Below are positions 1-9,144 of a DNA stretch of 64,000 nt, piece after piece. Source of the stretch: Rossellomorea aquimaris. GTDB taxonomy: Bacteria; Bacillota; Bacilli; Bacillales; Bacillaceae_B. The DNA lies in NCBI RefSeq assembly GCF_008180865.1, contig NZ_VTEX01000001.1, forward strand, positions 1,265,809 through 1,329,808, given 5' to 3'. Both the position numbers and the translations under genes were made by a program. Below the pieces are notes generated by a model. The model was not told the origin of the DNA, did not search any database, and saw nothing but the letters and a program-made list of their open reading frames with translations. Each line of letters begins with the position of its first letter. Position 1 is the stretch's first letter.

Positions 1-113
1 ACTATGGCGAGAAAATTTCTGAAGCTTTGCATGAAGCTGGCTTTAAAGATATCACTCTTTCTTATTGGAATGTTAAACCCGCTTTAACGGTATGTGTGAA
101 GTGTGTGAAGTAG
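1..113 (+). CDS. C-terminal fragment of an unidentified protein
   Basis: An open frame enters from the left edge (first full codon at 3) and ends at TAG 111-113, giving about 36 residues (ending KPALTVCVKCVK). The segment SEALHEAGFKDITLSYWNVKP reads like the last helix and strand of a class I SAM-dependent methyltransferase, but this is too little to assign. A rho-independent terminator follows immediately, which supports a real gene end. Confidence 0.55.
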   Translation, partial: YGEKISEALHEAGFKDITLSYWNVKPALTVCVKCVK

Positions 114-130
114 ATTTGCAAAAACAAGCA

Positions 131-168
131 CCTCCTTAAGAAAATCAATTCTTACAGGAGGTTTTTCC
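131..168 (+). terminator. Intrinsic terminator of the gene at the left edge
   Basis: Stem CCTCCT..AAGAA / TTCTTA.AGGAGG with a single bulge, followed by TTTTTCCTTT. It lies 18 bp after the stop at 113. Confidence 0.8.
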
Positions 169-196
169 TTTACCGTTTAAATGTTCTTAATCCATT

Positions 197-562
197 TTAA
201 CCCGTACAAATCATCAATAAATTCCCGTTGACATCTCTAAAGTTAAAATAAGAAAAGTCGGGAAACGTGATGATCCCGGATTCAAATGTGACTTTCTTTT
301 CGTGAAAGTCTTCTCTTACTTTTTCAATTTGAGTGGTATGGAAATTGCACATTGGAACATTTGAAGCAGATGGAGTGAATCCTTTTTCCTCTTCTAAAGT
401 TAGTGATGTTTCCCCCATCTGAAAAGTATAAACGGGAAGCTCCTCAATCTCATTATACTGCACTGGATCGACTTCAAAACCCAGTACTTTTTCGTACCAA
501 TCCACAGAATCCTTTAGATTAAGAACGGGAATAAACACTGTATTCATTTTTCTTTGAATCAT
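197..562 (-). CDS. VOC (glyoxalase/bleomycin-resistance) superfamily protein
   Basis: A 121-residue protein with the usual single VOC domain: an N-terminal strand TVFIPVLNLKDSVDWYEKVLGF (beta-alpha entry of the fold) and a C-terminal NFRDVNGNLLMI strand, typical of the second half of a VOC metal/ligand site. Substrate unknown; such proteins include glyoxalases, dioxygenases and drug-binding resistance proteins. The ATG at 562 follows AGGAGGAGTTCAC. It is 15 bp downstream of the LD-carboxypeptidase stop, so the two are probably cotranscribed. Confidence 0.8.
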   Translation of the reverse strand: MIQRKMNTVFIPVLNLKDSVDWYEKVLGFEVDPVQYNEIEELPVYTFQMGETSLTLEEEKGFTPSASNVPMCNFHTTQIEKVREDFHEKKVTFESGIITFPDFSYFNFRDVNGNLLMICTG

Positions 563-577
563 GTGAACTCCTCCTTA

Positions 578-1582
578 TTATGTAGCCGGCTTTTCCACCA
601 GATGGAAATCAATTTGATTTTCGTGAACTTCAAGCCGGGCTTGGATTCCGTTTGGAAGGATAAACATAGGGTCAGTATGACCAAAATCCAGATCCGTAAC
701 GACTGGGATTTCATACTCCTCTGTGACACGGGATAAAATGCCGGCCGGTTGATTCTCTTTAAAGCCAACGTGATCATGAAAACGTCCAACGACTAGACCA
801 TTAATTTTCGAATATACACCCATGTGACTGAGTTGAGTTAAGTATCGATCAATTGACGACGGGGTTTCCTCTGGATCATCTTCAATACATAAAATGGAAC
901 CATCGAGATCTGGAAAGTATTCTGTACCTGCAAGAAGGAGCATGGTTCCCATATTGGCTGCAATGATTTTTCCTTCTGCTCTCCCTTCTTTGACTACATG
1001 AGGTCCCTTATTTACAATTTGTTCTCTTAATCGATTGTCTTCTTCGTCCCACCATAGATGTTCCATTACATAGGAAGAAGAGGCGGAGTAATCTACTCTT
1101 TCACCTTGAACGAGTGATTGGAAGAAGTGTTCCTTTGTGTATGTTTGCAGTCCTCCATATTCTCCAAACTGTGGCAGAACGGCAGGTCCAAGATATGTTG
1201 TGAGACCGGTCTTTTGATAAATGGCCAAGTGGAGAGCCGTTATGTCACTGTATCCGAGGAATATCTTTGGATGCTTTTGGATTAAAGAGAAATCCAGAAA
1301 ATCCAGTAGTTGATGAGAACAGGTTCCTCCAATGGTGGTGATGATGGCTTTTACATCTTTATCCCTGAAGAGATTATGTAGGTCCTCCACTCTTTCCTCG
1401 ATGGTACCAGCCATATACTCTTCAATTTTCAACGTGTTTGGCGCTACTTTCACGTTAAAGCCTAAATTCTTAAGCTCTTCAATCCCTCTTTTCAATCTCT
1501 TAGGGCAATGAGCAGCGACTGGGGAAGATGGGGAACAAATCCCGATTGTATCTCCTATTTTTAATCGATTTGGAATCGTCAT
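578..1582 (-). CDS. LD-carboxypeptidase, peptidase family S66
   Basis: A 334-residue S66 family serine peptidase (LdcA/MccF fold). Visible hallmarks: N-terminal GDTIGICSPSSPV, the nucleophile elbow FLGYSDIT (Ser about residue 112), a CIEDDPEE segment carrying the catalytic Glu, and FGHTDPMFILPNG near the C-terminus carrying the catalytic His. Known members cleave the L,D bond of muropeptides in cell-wall recycling or confer microcin C immunity; the sequence does not decide between them. Full length for the family. ATG follows GGAGAGGTCAAGCAG. First gene of a two-gene unit with the VOC protein. Confidence 0.9.
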   Translation of the reverse strand: MTIPNRLKIGDTIGICSPSSPVAAHCPKRLKRGIEELKNLGFNVKVAPNTLKIEEYMAGTIEERVEDLHNLFRDKDVKAIITTIGGTCSHQLLDFLDFSLIQKHPKIFLGYSDITALHLAIYQKTGLTTYLGPAVLPQFGEYGGLQTYTKEHFFQSLVQGERVDYSASSSYVMEHLWWDEEDNRLREQIVNKGPHVVKEGRAEGKIIAANMGTMLLLAGTEYFPDLDGSILCIEDDPEETPSSIDRYLTQLSHMGVYSKINGLVVGRFHDHVGFKENQPAGILSRVTEEYEIPVVTDLDFGHTDPMFILPNGIQARLEVHENQIDFHLVEKPAT

Positions 1583-1672
1583 CTGCTTGACCTCTCCATC
1601 AAATATGTCTTATAATGTCAGATTAATAGAAATAGTAGTACAATACAACCTTTATCTTCGCATTTCAGGTTC

Positions 1673-1710
1673 AAAAATAAAACAGCCAGCCCACTTAGGA
1701 CTGACTGTTA
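1673..1710 (-). terminator. Intrinsic terminator of the small lipoprotein gene
   Basis: On the minus strand AACAGTCAGTCC..GGGCTGGCTGTT (with G-U pairs) followed by a T-rich run, just after the stop at 1716. Confidence 0.7.
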
Positions 1711-1715
1711 CCATT

Positions 1716-1877
1716 TTATTCTTCTGTATTGTTTTCTTCAGTGTTGCTTTCTTCTTCCATGTTTTCTTCCGTTTCAGTACCTGTGTCTTCCTCTGTGTCT
1801 CCACTGCATCCGGCTGCAAATGTTACTACTGATAGAGCTGTCATTGACATTAATAACCACTTTTTCATACTTTTCAT
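1716..1877 (-). CDS. Small acidic lipoprotein, 53 residues
   Basis: Short gene starting MKSMKKWLLM. It has a positively charged N-terminus, a hydrophobic stretch and a lipobox FAAGC (Cys about residue 24), so it is a predicted lipoprotein signal peptide. The mature part is only about 30 residues, almost all Glu, Asp, Thr and Asn, with no domain. The start is supported by CAGGAGG 9 bases upstream of ATG 1877, and the gene ends in a good terminator. Function unknown; similar tiny acidic lipoproteins are common in Bacillaceae. It is separate from the trp operon downstream. Confidence 0.75.
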   Translation of the reverse strand: MKSMKKWLLMSMTALSVVTFAAGCSGDTEEDTGTETEENMEEESNTEENNTEE

Positions 1878-1940
1878 TTTTAATAGCCTCCTGTTATGAT
1901 GCTTTGTTCAACTACATCTCTATCATACTGATTTCAGGAG

Positions 1941-1963
1941 GAAAAAGAAGGTTATTTACCTTT
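1941..1963 (-). terminator. Weak candidate terminator after trpA
   Basis: Minus strand AAGGT-AAATA-ACCTT followed by CTTTTT. Short stem, but the only candidate between trpA and the lipoprotein gene. Confidence 0.4.
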
Positions 1964-2028
1964 ATTTAACATACATTTAGAATCTGTTAATCTAGGCGTT
2001 CATTTATTTACGAAGAATTCAGTAATCT

Positions 2029-2820
2029 TTACAATTTTAATTCTTTAGCCTTTGAAGCACTGATTAATTCTTTTATTTCATCAAATGATCCATGCTGAAT
2101 CAAATCGATTATTTTGCTTCCAACGACCACTCCATCACAGTATTTACTCATGGTACTCACATGTTCAGGAGTAGATATTCCAAACCCGGCAAGTACTGGG
2201 ACTTGACTGTTTTCTTTTAATTTATTCAGGTGATTTGAAATATTGTTTCCAAATCCTTCTCTCGTTCCAGTAATACCATTAATCGTAACAGCATAAAGGA
2301 ACCCTTCAGTGACGGAAGCCAATTCCTGAATTCTCTCTAACGGACTCGTAAGCGTTGCTAATTGAATAATGGCGATTCCATTTTCTTGAGATGGCTCCCT
2401 AACCAATTCATGATGTTCAAGTGGCAGATCAGGAATGATCACACCGTCCACCCCTGCATTCTTACATTCCTGAAAGAAACGCTCTACTCCATATTTGTAA
2501 ATGGGATTAATATACGTCATAAAGACTAACGGAATGCCAATTTCCTTTCTACTCTCATTAAGCACTTCAAACACCTTTTGCAGTGTCGTCCCGTTCTCCA
2601 GTGCCCGCTTCCCTGCCTCTTGGATGGTCGGGCCATCGGCAACGGGATCAGAGAACGGAATCCCGACTTCTATGGCCGTCGCCCCTCTTTCTTCGAGCAT
2701 TTTCAAGGTCGATATCAAGTTCTCTATACCCCCATCCCCTGCCATCACGTAAGGAATGAATAGTTTGTTTCCTTTATCCAGTTCAGCTTTATACGTATTC
2801 TCAAGAAATGATTTACCCAT
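2029..2820 (-). CDS. trpA: Tryptophan synthase alpha subunit
   Basis: 263 residues, normal length. Cleaves indole-3-glycerol phosphate to indole and glyceraldehyde 3-phosphate; indole is channelled to TrpB. The family motif [18 protein letters not shown] supplies the catalytic Glu (about residue 51) and Asp (about 62). VVVGSKII and AGFGIS near the C-terminus form the phosphate site. The ATG overlaps the last 8 bases of trpB, indicating translational coupling. Last gene of the trpEGDCFBA operon. Confidence 0.97.
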   Translation of the reverse strand: MGKSFLENTYKAELDKGNKLFIPYVMAGDGGIENLISTLKMLEERGATAIEVGIPFSDPVADGPTIQEAGKRALENGTTLQKVFEVLNESRKEIGIPLVFMTYINPIYKYGVERFFQECKNAGVDGVIIPDLPLEHHELVREPSQENGIAIIQLATLTSPLERIQELASVTEGFLYAVTINGITGTREGFGNNISNHLNKLKENSQVPVLAGFGISTPEHVSTMSKYCDGVVVGSKIIDLIQHGSFDEIKELISASKAKELKL

Positions 2821-4015
2821 GTTGACTACCTCCCAGTAACTCTTTCACTTGTTCCACATCTTTATCCCCTCTGCCGGATAAACAAATCACTACTGACTCT
2901 TCTTTTCTCATTTTTCCTGCTAACTTCACCGCATAGGCGACTGCGTGTGAGCTTTCAAGTGCTGGTATGATTCCTTCTGTCTGGGACAGCTGCTTAAATG
3001 CATCTAATGCTTCCCGGTCTGAAATGGACGTATATTCCACTCTATCAATGTCTTTCAAGTAGCTATGCTCCGGCCCGACACCAGGGTAATCAAGGCCTGC
3101 TGAAACAGAGTGGGCTTCTTGAATCTGCCCTTCATCATTTTGCAGCAGGTACATCATGCTGCCATGAAGAATCCCGACGGACCCCTTTGTTAATGTGGCT
3201 GCATGTTTGTCGGTTTCAACCCCGCTTCCAGCCGCTTCCACACCGTATAAGTCAACTTCCCTATCATCAATGAACGGGTGAAACATTCCGATGGCATTGC
3301 TGCCGCCTCCAACACAAGCGACAATGGCCTTAGGGAGGCATTGTTCCTTTTCGAAGAACTGTCGCTTTGTTTCCTTACCGATCACACTTTGAAAATCCCG
3401 TACCATTTTAGGAAATGGGTGTGGCCCTAACACGGAACCGATAATATAGTGTGTGTCCTCTACATTTGCTACCCAGTAGCGCAGGGCTTCATTGACTGCA
3501 TCTTTTAATGTGGCACTTCCCTGGGTGACACTCACCACTTTCGCTCCCAGTAACTCCATTCTGAATACGTTGAGCTTCTGTCTGCGAATATCTTCCTCCC
3601 CCATAAAAATGACGCAATCCAGGTTTAAAAGGGCACATACGGTTGCCGTTGCGACACCATGCTGCCCTGCTCCTGTTTCCGCCACGATTTTTCTTTTGCC
3701 CATCCGTTCTGCAAGCAGTGCCTGACCGATTGTATTATTGATTTTGTGAGCACCCGTATGATTGAGATCCTCACGTTTTAAATAGATTTTCGCTCCACCT
3801 ACCTGTTTGCTTAGATTTTCAGCAAAGTAGAGTGGGTTTTCTCTTCCTACATAATCCTTTAAATAGTTTTGAAGTTTCTCTTGGAATCCTTCATCCTTAG
3901 AGGCTTCATCATAAGCCTTTTCCAATTCTTGAACTGCCTTCATCAATGATTCCGGAACGAACCTTCCCCCGAATTGCCCGAATAACCCTTTTTGATCTGG
4001 TTGTGCGTATATCAT
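2813..4015 (-). CDS. trpB: Tryptophan synthase beta subunit
   Basis: PLP enzyme joining indole and serine to make tryptophan. The PLP lysine is in [12 protein letters not shown] (about residue 91 from the chosen start), and the phosphate-binding loop GGGSNAIG and family signature [13 protein letters not shown] are intact. I chose ATG 4015 ([10 protein letters not shown]) because GGAGG lies 7 bases upstream and it gives the usual 400 residues; the frame stays open to 4045 with two earlier ATGs. Separated from trpF by 33 bp and overlapping trpA by 8 bp. Confidence 0.97.
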   Translation of the reverse strand: MIYAQPDQKGLFGQFGGRFVPESLMKAVQELEKAYDEASKDEGFQEKLQNYLKDYVGRENPLYFAENLSKQVGGAKIYLKREDLNHTGAHKINNTIGQALLAERMGKRKIVAETGAGQHGVATATVCALLNLDCVIFMGEEDIRRQKLNVFRMELLGAKVVSVTQGSATLKDAVNEALRYWVANVEDTHYIIGSVLGPHPFPKMVRDFQSVIGKETKRQFFEKEQCLPKAIVACVGGGSNAIGMFHPFIDDREVDLYGVEAAGSGVETDKHAATLTKGSVGILHGSMMYLLQNDEGQIQEAHSVSAGLDYPGVGPEHSYLKDIDRVEYTSISDREALDAFKQLSQTEGIIPALESSHAVAYAVKLAGKMRKEESVVICLSGRGDKDVEQVKELLGGSQHG

Positions 4016-4048
4016 CTCAATTCCTCCATTCATTGATTTAATCAATCG

Positions 4049-4654
4049 TTATACCGACTTCGCCTCTCGAATAAATGATTCTATCTTCCTTCTATCCTTC
4101 TTTCCATCCGTCTCCACACCACTTGAAACATCCACCATATAGGGACGGACCTTTGTGATCGCCTGCCGAATATTATCCAGATTCAATCCACCGGCAAGGA
4201 TCAAGTGTTGAGGGATGTTTAGTGAATGGACATAATCCCAATTAAACGTTGTCCCATTCCCTCCACGATATGGCCCATTTCCACTGTCCACCAAAATCAT
4301 CTCTCCGCCAAAGTGTTCGATCCCATCTAAGTCTTCTTTTTCCTTTATCGAAACCGCCTTGATAAAAGGGAGATTGAGACTATCACAAAATTGGACTGAT
4401 TCATCGCCATGAAGCTGTAAGTAATCTAGATTTACCGTTCTGGATATTTCCTCCATCTTATCTTTAGCCTCATTTACAAACACGCCAATTTTTAATACAT
4501 TCGAAGGTAGTGAAGCACTTATTAGTGCCGCTGATTCTACGTCAATTTTTCTTTTACTATCAGCGAACACGAATCCTATCGCATCAGCTCCCGCTTCAAG
4601 TGCCCACTGCGCCTCTTCTTGTCTTCTTATTCCACACACCTTTACTCTGGTCAT
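4049..4654 (-). CDS. trpF: Phosphoribosylanthranilate isomerase
   Basis: 201 residues. Catalyses the Amadori rearrangement of phosphoribosylanthranilate to CdRP. The N-terminus VKVCGIRR holds the catalytic Cys (residue 7), and ILVDSGNG about residue 130 holds the catalytic Asp in a (beta/alpha)8 barrel, followed by ILAGGLNLDN and VDVSSGVET phosphate-binding loops. The ATG overlaps the trpC stop (ATGA), typical of translational coupling. Confidence 0.96.
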   Translation of the reverse strand: MTRVKVCGIRRQEEAQWALEAGADAIGFVFADSKRKIDVESAALISASLPSNVLKIGVFVNEAKDKMEEISRTVNLDYLQLHGDESVQFCDSLNLPFIKAVSIKEKEDLDGIEHFGGEMILVDSGNGPYRGGNGTTFNWDYVHSLNIPQHLILAGGLNLDNIRQAITKVRPYMVDVSSGVETDGKKDRRKIESFIREAKSV

Positions 4655-5439
4655 TTTACCACGCCTTTTCTCACTTGTAAGGAAGCAAGCTTAGTTGCAG
4701 GGTCATCACTTCTCATTAACGTCTCTCCGACGAGTACCCCATCCGCACCTGCGTTTACGACTCGGTGACAGTCATCTTCATTTCTTATACCGCTTTCACT
4801 TATGAACACGATATCTGTTCCATTTACCATGGAGCCGAGAGTTTCTGTAATCAGAAGATTTACTTCAAAGGTTTTCAGGTTACGATTATTCACACCAATA
4901 ATGGTTGCCCCTAATTCCAAAGCGACATTCATTTCTTCTTCATTATGAACCTCTACCAGAACTTCCAGGCCAAGCTTCGTTGCATAAGAATATAATTCTT
5001 GTAATCTATTATCATCCAGGGCAGCCACTATAAGAAGAATGACATTTGCCCCGGCATCTTTGGCACGATCAATCTGGATTTCATCGATAATAAAGTCTTT
5101 ACACAGAATAGGGAGGGAGACTGCTTTTCGAACATTTGCGAGATCTTCCATACTCCCTTTAAAGAAGGGAGCATCGGTTAATACCGATATGGCACATGCT
5201 CCCGCTTCTTCATACTTCTTGGCTTGAACCACGGGATTCACTCCTGTTCGGATATCTCCTTTTGATGGAGATGCCCTCTTAATTTCTGCAATTACCTGCA
5301 ATCTGGATGCTGATTTTAAAGCTTCATATAAGGAATGATCGGGAGCCCCCTTATAATTATAGGATTCATACCCTGCATTTTTTAACTCTTCCACTTCCAC
5401 TTTCTTTTTTTCAAGAATGGTTTGTAGTATGGTAGACAA
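4651..5439 (-). CDS. trpC: Indole-3-glycerol-phosphate synthase
   Basis: 262 residues. Closes the indole ring of CdRP. Signature VIAEIKRASPSKGDI near residues 50-65 contains the catalytic lysine; CKDFIID, GVNNRNLKTFEV and FISESGI supply the other catalytic and substrate residues. The start is TTG at 5439, preceded by AGGTG 6 bases upstream and immediately following the trpD stop, so translation is likely coupled. Confidence 0.96.
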   Translation of the reverse strand: MSTILQTILEKKKVEVEELKNAGYESYNYKGAPDHSLYEALKSASRLQVIAEIKRASPSKGDIRTGVNPVVQAKKYEEAGACAISVLTDAPFFKGSMEDLANVRKAVSLPILCKDFIIDEIQIDRAKDAGANVILLIVAALDDNRLQELYSYATKLGLEVLVEVHNEEEMNVALELGATIIGVNNRNLKTFEVNLLITETLGSMVNGTDIVFISESGIRNEDDCHRVVNAGADGVLVGETLMRSDDPATKLASLQVRKGVVK

Positions 5440-6465
5440 TTAAATCACCTGCTTTCGACGTTGTTGACTATAACGGACCAAGGAGTGGAGCTTTTCTTTA
5501 GCACGACCGCTTTCTATACTTTCCCTGGCAAGCTTTACACCTTCTAGAAAAGTGGCTGCTTTGCCATGAGCGTACAGACCGATTCCAGCATTGAATAAGA
5601 CCGTATCAGTGTAAGCTCCTTCCTTCCCACTTAATACTTGTTCTAAAATAATGGCATTGTCTCCCGCGTCCCCCCCACGTATCTCTTCGAGGGAATAATA
5701 TGGAAGGCCGACATCTTCTCCCTTTAATATAAGTGAAGTAATTTCCCCTTGATCCAGCAGAACGAGATGATTTTCTCCTGCTAATGAGGCTTCATCCATG
5801 TAATCAGCTCCATTAAGCACAATCGCTCGTTTTCTGCCTAATTCATGTAAAACATGCGCCATCGTTTCTAATTTATCTCTTCTATATACCCCTAGGAGCT
5901 GAGTTTCCAGATGAACCGGATTCGTTAATGGTCCAATAAGATTAAAGATGGTAGGAATCCTTAATTCTTTCCGGACCTTCATTACCTTTTTTAAACCTGA
6001 GTGGATATGGGGTGCAAATAGAAAAGCAATATTGGTTTCATCCAGTAAACTTTCCACCTCATGTGATTGAAAATCGAGGGCTACCCCTAAATGTTCTAAC
6101 ACATCAGCACTACCTGTTTTACTGGATATACTTCTGTTACCGTGTTTCGCGACCTTCACCCCGGCCCCGGCAAGAACAAATGCACTCGTTGTACTAATAT
6201 TAAAGCTTTGGGATCCGTCTCCACCTGTTCCGCAGTTATCCAATATTCCTGGGGCCGTGCTTTTAATCGGCATCGCTTTCTCCCTTAAAACTTCAACAAG
6301 GGCGGTAATTTCATCTACAGTTTCCCCCTTCATTTTTAACAAGGTCAGGAAACAGGCGATTTGACTATCCGTTGTTTCTTCATTGAACAATTTCTCTACT
6401 GCCTCTCTCATCTCTTCTCTCTCTAATGAATGCCCGTTAGATAGCTTCTGTAGATAGGGTTTCAC
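5440..6465 (-). CDS. trpD: Anthranilate phosphoribosyltransferase
   Basis: 341 residues. Transfers phosphoribosyl from PRPP to anthranilate. The glycine-rich PRPP loop NCGTGGDGSQSFNIST and the KHGNRSISSKTGSADVLE motif are intact. GTG start at 6465 with AGGAGA 6 bases upstream. Overlaps the end of trpG by 29 bp. Confidence 0.96.
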   Translation of the reverse strand: MKPYLQKLSNGHSLEREEMREAVEKLFNEETTDSQIACFLTLLKMKGETVDEITALVEVLREKAMPIKSTAPGILDNCGTGGDGSQSFNISTTSAFVLAGAGVKVAKHGNRSISSKTGSADVLEHLGVALDFQSHEVESLLDETNIAFLFAPHIHSGLKKVMKVRKELRIPTIFNLIGPLTNPVHLETQLLGVYRRDKLETMAHVLHELGRKRAIVLNGADYMDEASLAGENHLVLLDQGEITSLILKGEDVGLPYYSLEEIRGGDAGDNAIILEQVLSGKEGAYTDTVLFNAGIGLYAHGKAATFLEGVKLARESIESGRAKEKLHSLVRYSQQRRKQVI

Positions 6466-7048
6466 GGTTATTCTCCTTCCTCATCTGAACTAAAAAGTTT
6501 TGAATGATTTTCTTTCCTGTTTTCGTACCGATGGATTCCGGATGAAATTGAAGACCGTACATCGGATACTTCATATGCTTTATCGCCATGATTTCTCTAT
6601 CATCCATGGACAAAGCGACAGTCTCTAACTGCGTCGGAAGGGTCCCATTCTTAATCACCAGGGAATGATATCTCATCACCTCTAATGGCTGTGGAAGATA
6701 TTCGAATACTCCGCCGCCATCGTGTTTAATGAGGGATGTTTTTCCATGCATGACTTTCTCAGCCACTTCGATGGTTGCTCCGAATGCTGCCCCGATTGCC
6801 TGATGCCCTAAACAAACCCCTAAAATCGGCACACTAGCGTGAAGATTCTGTATTATCGAGATACAAATGCCCGCATTTTCCGGTTTCCCAGGACCAGGTG
6901 ATAGAATGATTCCCGAAGGATTCAATTCCTTGATTTCTTCTAATGAAATAGCATCATTCCGTTTCACGATTACTTCTTCACCGAGCTCTTCTATATACTG
7001 ATACAGGTTATACGTAAAGGAATCATAGTTATCAATAAGAAGGATCAT
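6437..7048 (-). CDS. trpG: Anthranilate synthase glutamine amidotransferase subunit
   Basis: 203-residue class I glutamine amidotransferase supplying ammonia to TrpE. The nucleophile elbow GVCLGHQAIG carries the catalytic Cys, and LQFHPES the His and Glu. In B. subtilis the corresponding subunit is encoded in the folate operon and shared with para-aminobenzoate synthase; here it sits inside the trp operon between trpE and trpD, so it is probably a dedicated TrpG. The ATG overlaps the trpE stop (ATGA). Confidence 0.94.
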   Translation of the reverse strand: MILLIDNYDSFTYNLYQYIEELGEEVIVKRNDAISLEEIKELNPSGIILSPGPGKPENAGICISIIQNLHASVPILGVCLGHQAIGAAFGATIEVAEKVMHGKTSLIKHDGGGVFEYLPQPLEVMRYHSLVIKNGTLPTQLETVALSMDDREIMAIKHMKYPMYGLQFHPESIGTKTGKKIIQNFLVQMRKENNRETLSTEAI

Positions 7049-8442
7049 CCTGTCACCTCCAATAATGATTTAGCTTTATTCATCGTTTCTTCATATTCAC
7101 TGGCTGGGTCTGAATCATAAACAATCCCGGCACCAGCTTGAACATATGCCGTTTTATCTTTAAGAACCATCGTCCGTATGGCAAGGGCAAAATCCAAATT
7201 CCCATTTACCCCGATATACCCGACAGCACCTGAGTACACGCCGCGCTTTGTGGTTTCAAGTTCATTGATGATTTGCATCGCCCTGATTTTCGGTGCTCCA
7301 CTGACGGTACCTGCCGGTAAGCAGTTTGATAATGCTTCCAGTGGTGCTACTTCTTCTTTTAATTCACCCTTTACTTCCGAAACGATGTGCATGACATATT
7401 TATATCTCTCAATTGTTAAATACTTTGAAAGGTAAATGGAGCCGATTTCACAGACTCTGCCTAAATCATTCCTGCCTAAGTCAACCAGCATTCGATGTTC
7501 AGCGATTTCTTTTTCATCTGTCAGTAATTCCTTCTCGAGCTCCCTGTCCAGATCATGTGTTTCTCCCCTTCTTCGCGTTCCTGCGATTGGATTCGTGGTG
7601 ATTTCCCTCCCTTGAACTTTCAGCAAGCTTTCTGGTGATGCACCCATTACGACATAATCCTCGAAATCAATGAAGAACATGTAAGGGGACGGATTGGATT
7701 TCCTCAAGCTTCTATAGAATGAAAAGGGATCTCCAGAAAAGGACGCCTTAAGTCTCTGAGAGAGCACGACTTGAAATATCTCACCTTCTCCTATGGATCG
7801 CTTTGCCCTTTCCACCTTTTCCATGAATTCATCTTTCGAGGTTTGAGCATGGAAGGACAGTCGATCCAGCTCCTTTTTATGAGTTTTCAAATACACATTG
7901 TTCAGCTCAGCCTCTACTTCCTTCACCTTTTTATCCAAATCTCCTATGTGATCCTCTGTCCACTCATTCATGACGACAATAAATACTTTGTGCTCCAGAT
8001 GATCAAACACAATGACTTTTTCATAAAACATGAGATGAATATCCGGCATTTCCAATTCATCTTGGGGAGTTATACCGATGTCTTCGTAGTGTCGAATAAC
8101 GTCATATCCCAGATATCCAATCCCCCCACCTGTAAAAGGAAAAGGCGCACCTTCTAATTGGTTGGAAGGTATGAGGCTTTGAATGATTTCAATGGGATTT
8201 CCCTCTATTTCATCAATTTCATTTACAGATGATTTTTTTAACTGTACGGCATTTCCGTATGCTTTACATTCTAAAAATGGATCACTCCCTACAAATGAAT
8301 ACCGACCGGATTGTTCATGCTTCAAAGAGCTCTCCAATAAATATTTTTTCTTACCTTTTAACGATTGAAAAAGTGAGATGGGTGTAAATATGTCTCCATT
8401 TAATTCTTTCACTACATAATCCAGTGCTTGCTGTTTCATCAT
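7045..8442 (-). CDS. trpE: Anthranilate synthase component I
   Basis: About 465 residues. Converts chorismate to anthranilate with TrpG. The C-terminal chorismate-binding domain shows DLGRNDLGRVC, PAGTVSGAPKIRAM and VQAGAGIVYDSDP. The N-terminal LLES..10..S motif (LLESSLKHEQSGRYS) is the known tryptophan feedback site, so allosteric inhibition is expected. The track frame opens at TTG 8460; I prefer ATG 8442 (or the adjacent ATG 8439) because GGAGG sits 6-9 bases upstream. First gene of the operon, directly after the T-box leaders. Confidence 0.96.
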   Translation of the reverse strand: MMKQQALDYVVKELNGDIFTPISLFQSLKGKKKYLLESSLKHEQSGRYSFVGSDPFLECKAYGNAVQLKKSSVNEIDEIEGNPIEIIQSLIPSNQLEGAPFPFTGGGIGYLGYDVIRHYEDIGITPQDELEMPDIHLMFYEKVIVFDHLEHKVFIVVMNEWTEDHIGDLDKKVKEVEAELNNVYLKTHKKELDRLSFHAQTSKDEFMEKVERAKRSIGEGEIFQVVLSQRLKASFSGDPFSFYRSLRKSNPSPYMFFIDFEDYVVMGASPESLLKVQGREITTNPIAGTRRRGETHDLDRELEKELLTDEKEIAEHRMLVDLGRNDLGRVCEIGSIYLSKYLTIERYKYVMHIVSEVKGELKEEVAPLEALSNCLPAGTVSGAPKIRAMQIINELETTKRGVYSGAVGYIGVNGNLDFALAIRTMVLKDKTAYVQAGAGIVYDSDPASEYEETMNKAKSLLEVTG

Positions 8443-8480
8443 TTCATGCCTCCAATTCAATGTTCCGCTTAAAATAAAAT

Positions 8481-8765
8481 AAAAAAGTCCCCTATGAACA
8501 GAAAGCTCTGTTCATAGAGGACGATGCTGACCGCGGTGCCACCTCTGATTGGGATACGCTGACGTATCCCCTCTTGCTTCAAGTACGGGGTCTATCACCC
8601 GATACTCTATCCTTTTAACGGTGGAATTCCGTACGATCCTACTTCCATTCAGATCATCTCTCATAAGTCCATTCCACACAAGCTATCATGCCAAGGTCTC
8701 ACCATCCTTAGCTCTCTGTCATGCATCACTTGAATGTACTCCTCTTACTCAACGATTTATCATTA
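8481..8765 (-). promoter_or_regulatory. Promoter-proximal-to-trpE T-box riboswitch (UGG specifier)
   Basis: Second of two tandem T-box leaders. On the minus strand: an AAGAGGAGTAC AG-bulge motif, Stem I with specifier context GGAATGGACTTATGAG (UGG at 8669-8671, Trp), the T-box AGAGGTGGCACCGCG around 8526-8540, and a terminator GTCCTCTATGAACAG..CTGTTCATAGGGGAC plus TTTTTT at 8481-8522. Uncharged tRNA-Trp should pair with the specifier and the T-box bulge to favour antitermination into trpE. Confidence 0.9.
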
Positions 8766-8774
8766 TTAAGTTAT

Positions 8775-9070
8775 AAAAAAAGGGCATCCCTATCCATTTA
8801 CATCATGTAAAGGACGAGATACCCGTGGTGCCACCTTTGTTGACTGCCTGAACAGTCCACTCAATCGTATCGAAGCGGTTTGCTTGAATACGCGTCTTTT
8901 GTAACGATAAGACATTCGCCAAAGCCTACTCCCTAAAAGTTTCGGTCTGGAGGCTCAGAAGTCCATTCCCAAAGATCGTTCACACTGGTTCTCACCAACC
9001 ACCAGCTCTCTTAAGTGTCGATCAGAGGTACTCCTCTTCGTCAAAGCCATTCGCTCATTTAATTAATTGT
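8775..9070 (-). promoter_or_regulatory. Promoter-distal T-box riboswitch (UGG specifier)
   Basis: First T-box leader after the trp promoter. On the minus strand: GACGAAGAGGAGTAC, Stem I with AGAGAGCTGGTGGTTGGTGAGAACC, specifier context GGGAATGGACTTCTGAGC (UGG at 8963-8965), T-box AAAGGTGGCACCACGG around 8823-8838, and terminator GGGTATC..GATGCCC followed by TTTTTTT at 8775-8824. Both T-boxes carry the same Trp codon, so transcription must pass two tRNA-Trp checkpoints in series. Confidence 0.9.
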
Positions 9071-9072
9071 TT

Positions 9073-9104
9073 ATTATACTAATAGCTTTCCTTCACAATG
9101 TCAA
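9073..9104 (-). promoter_or_regulatory. Probable sigma-A promoter of the trp operon
   Basis: Minus strand TTGACA at 9099-9104, then TAGTAT with a 17-bp spacer or TATAAT with a 20-bp spacer (9073-9081). It lies just upstream of the first T-box leader. Confidence 0.65.
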
Positions 9105-9144
9105 CTATTTATATAAAATAATATTCTGGTATGTATCAAAAGGT

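Noticed and set aside
8461-9144. Plus-strand frames such as 8549-8776
   Set aside because: They are antisense to the T-box leaders.
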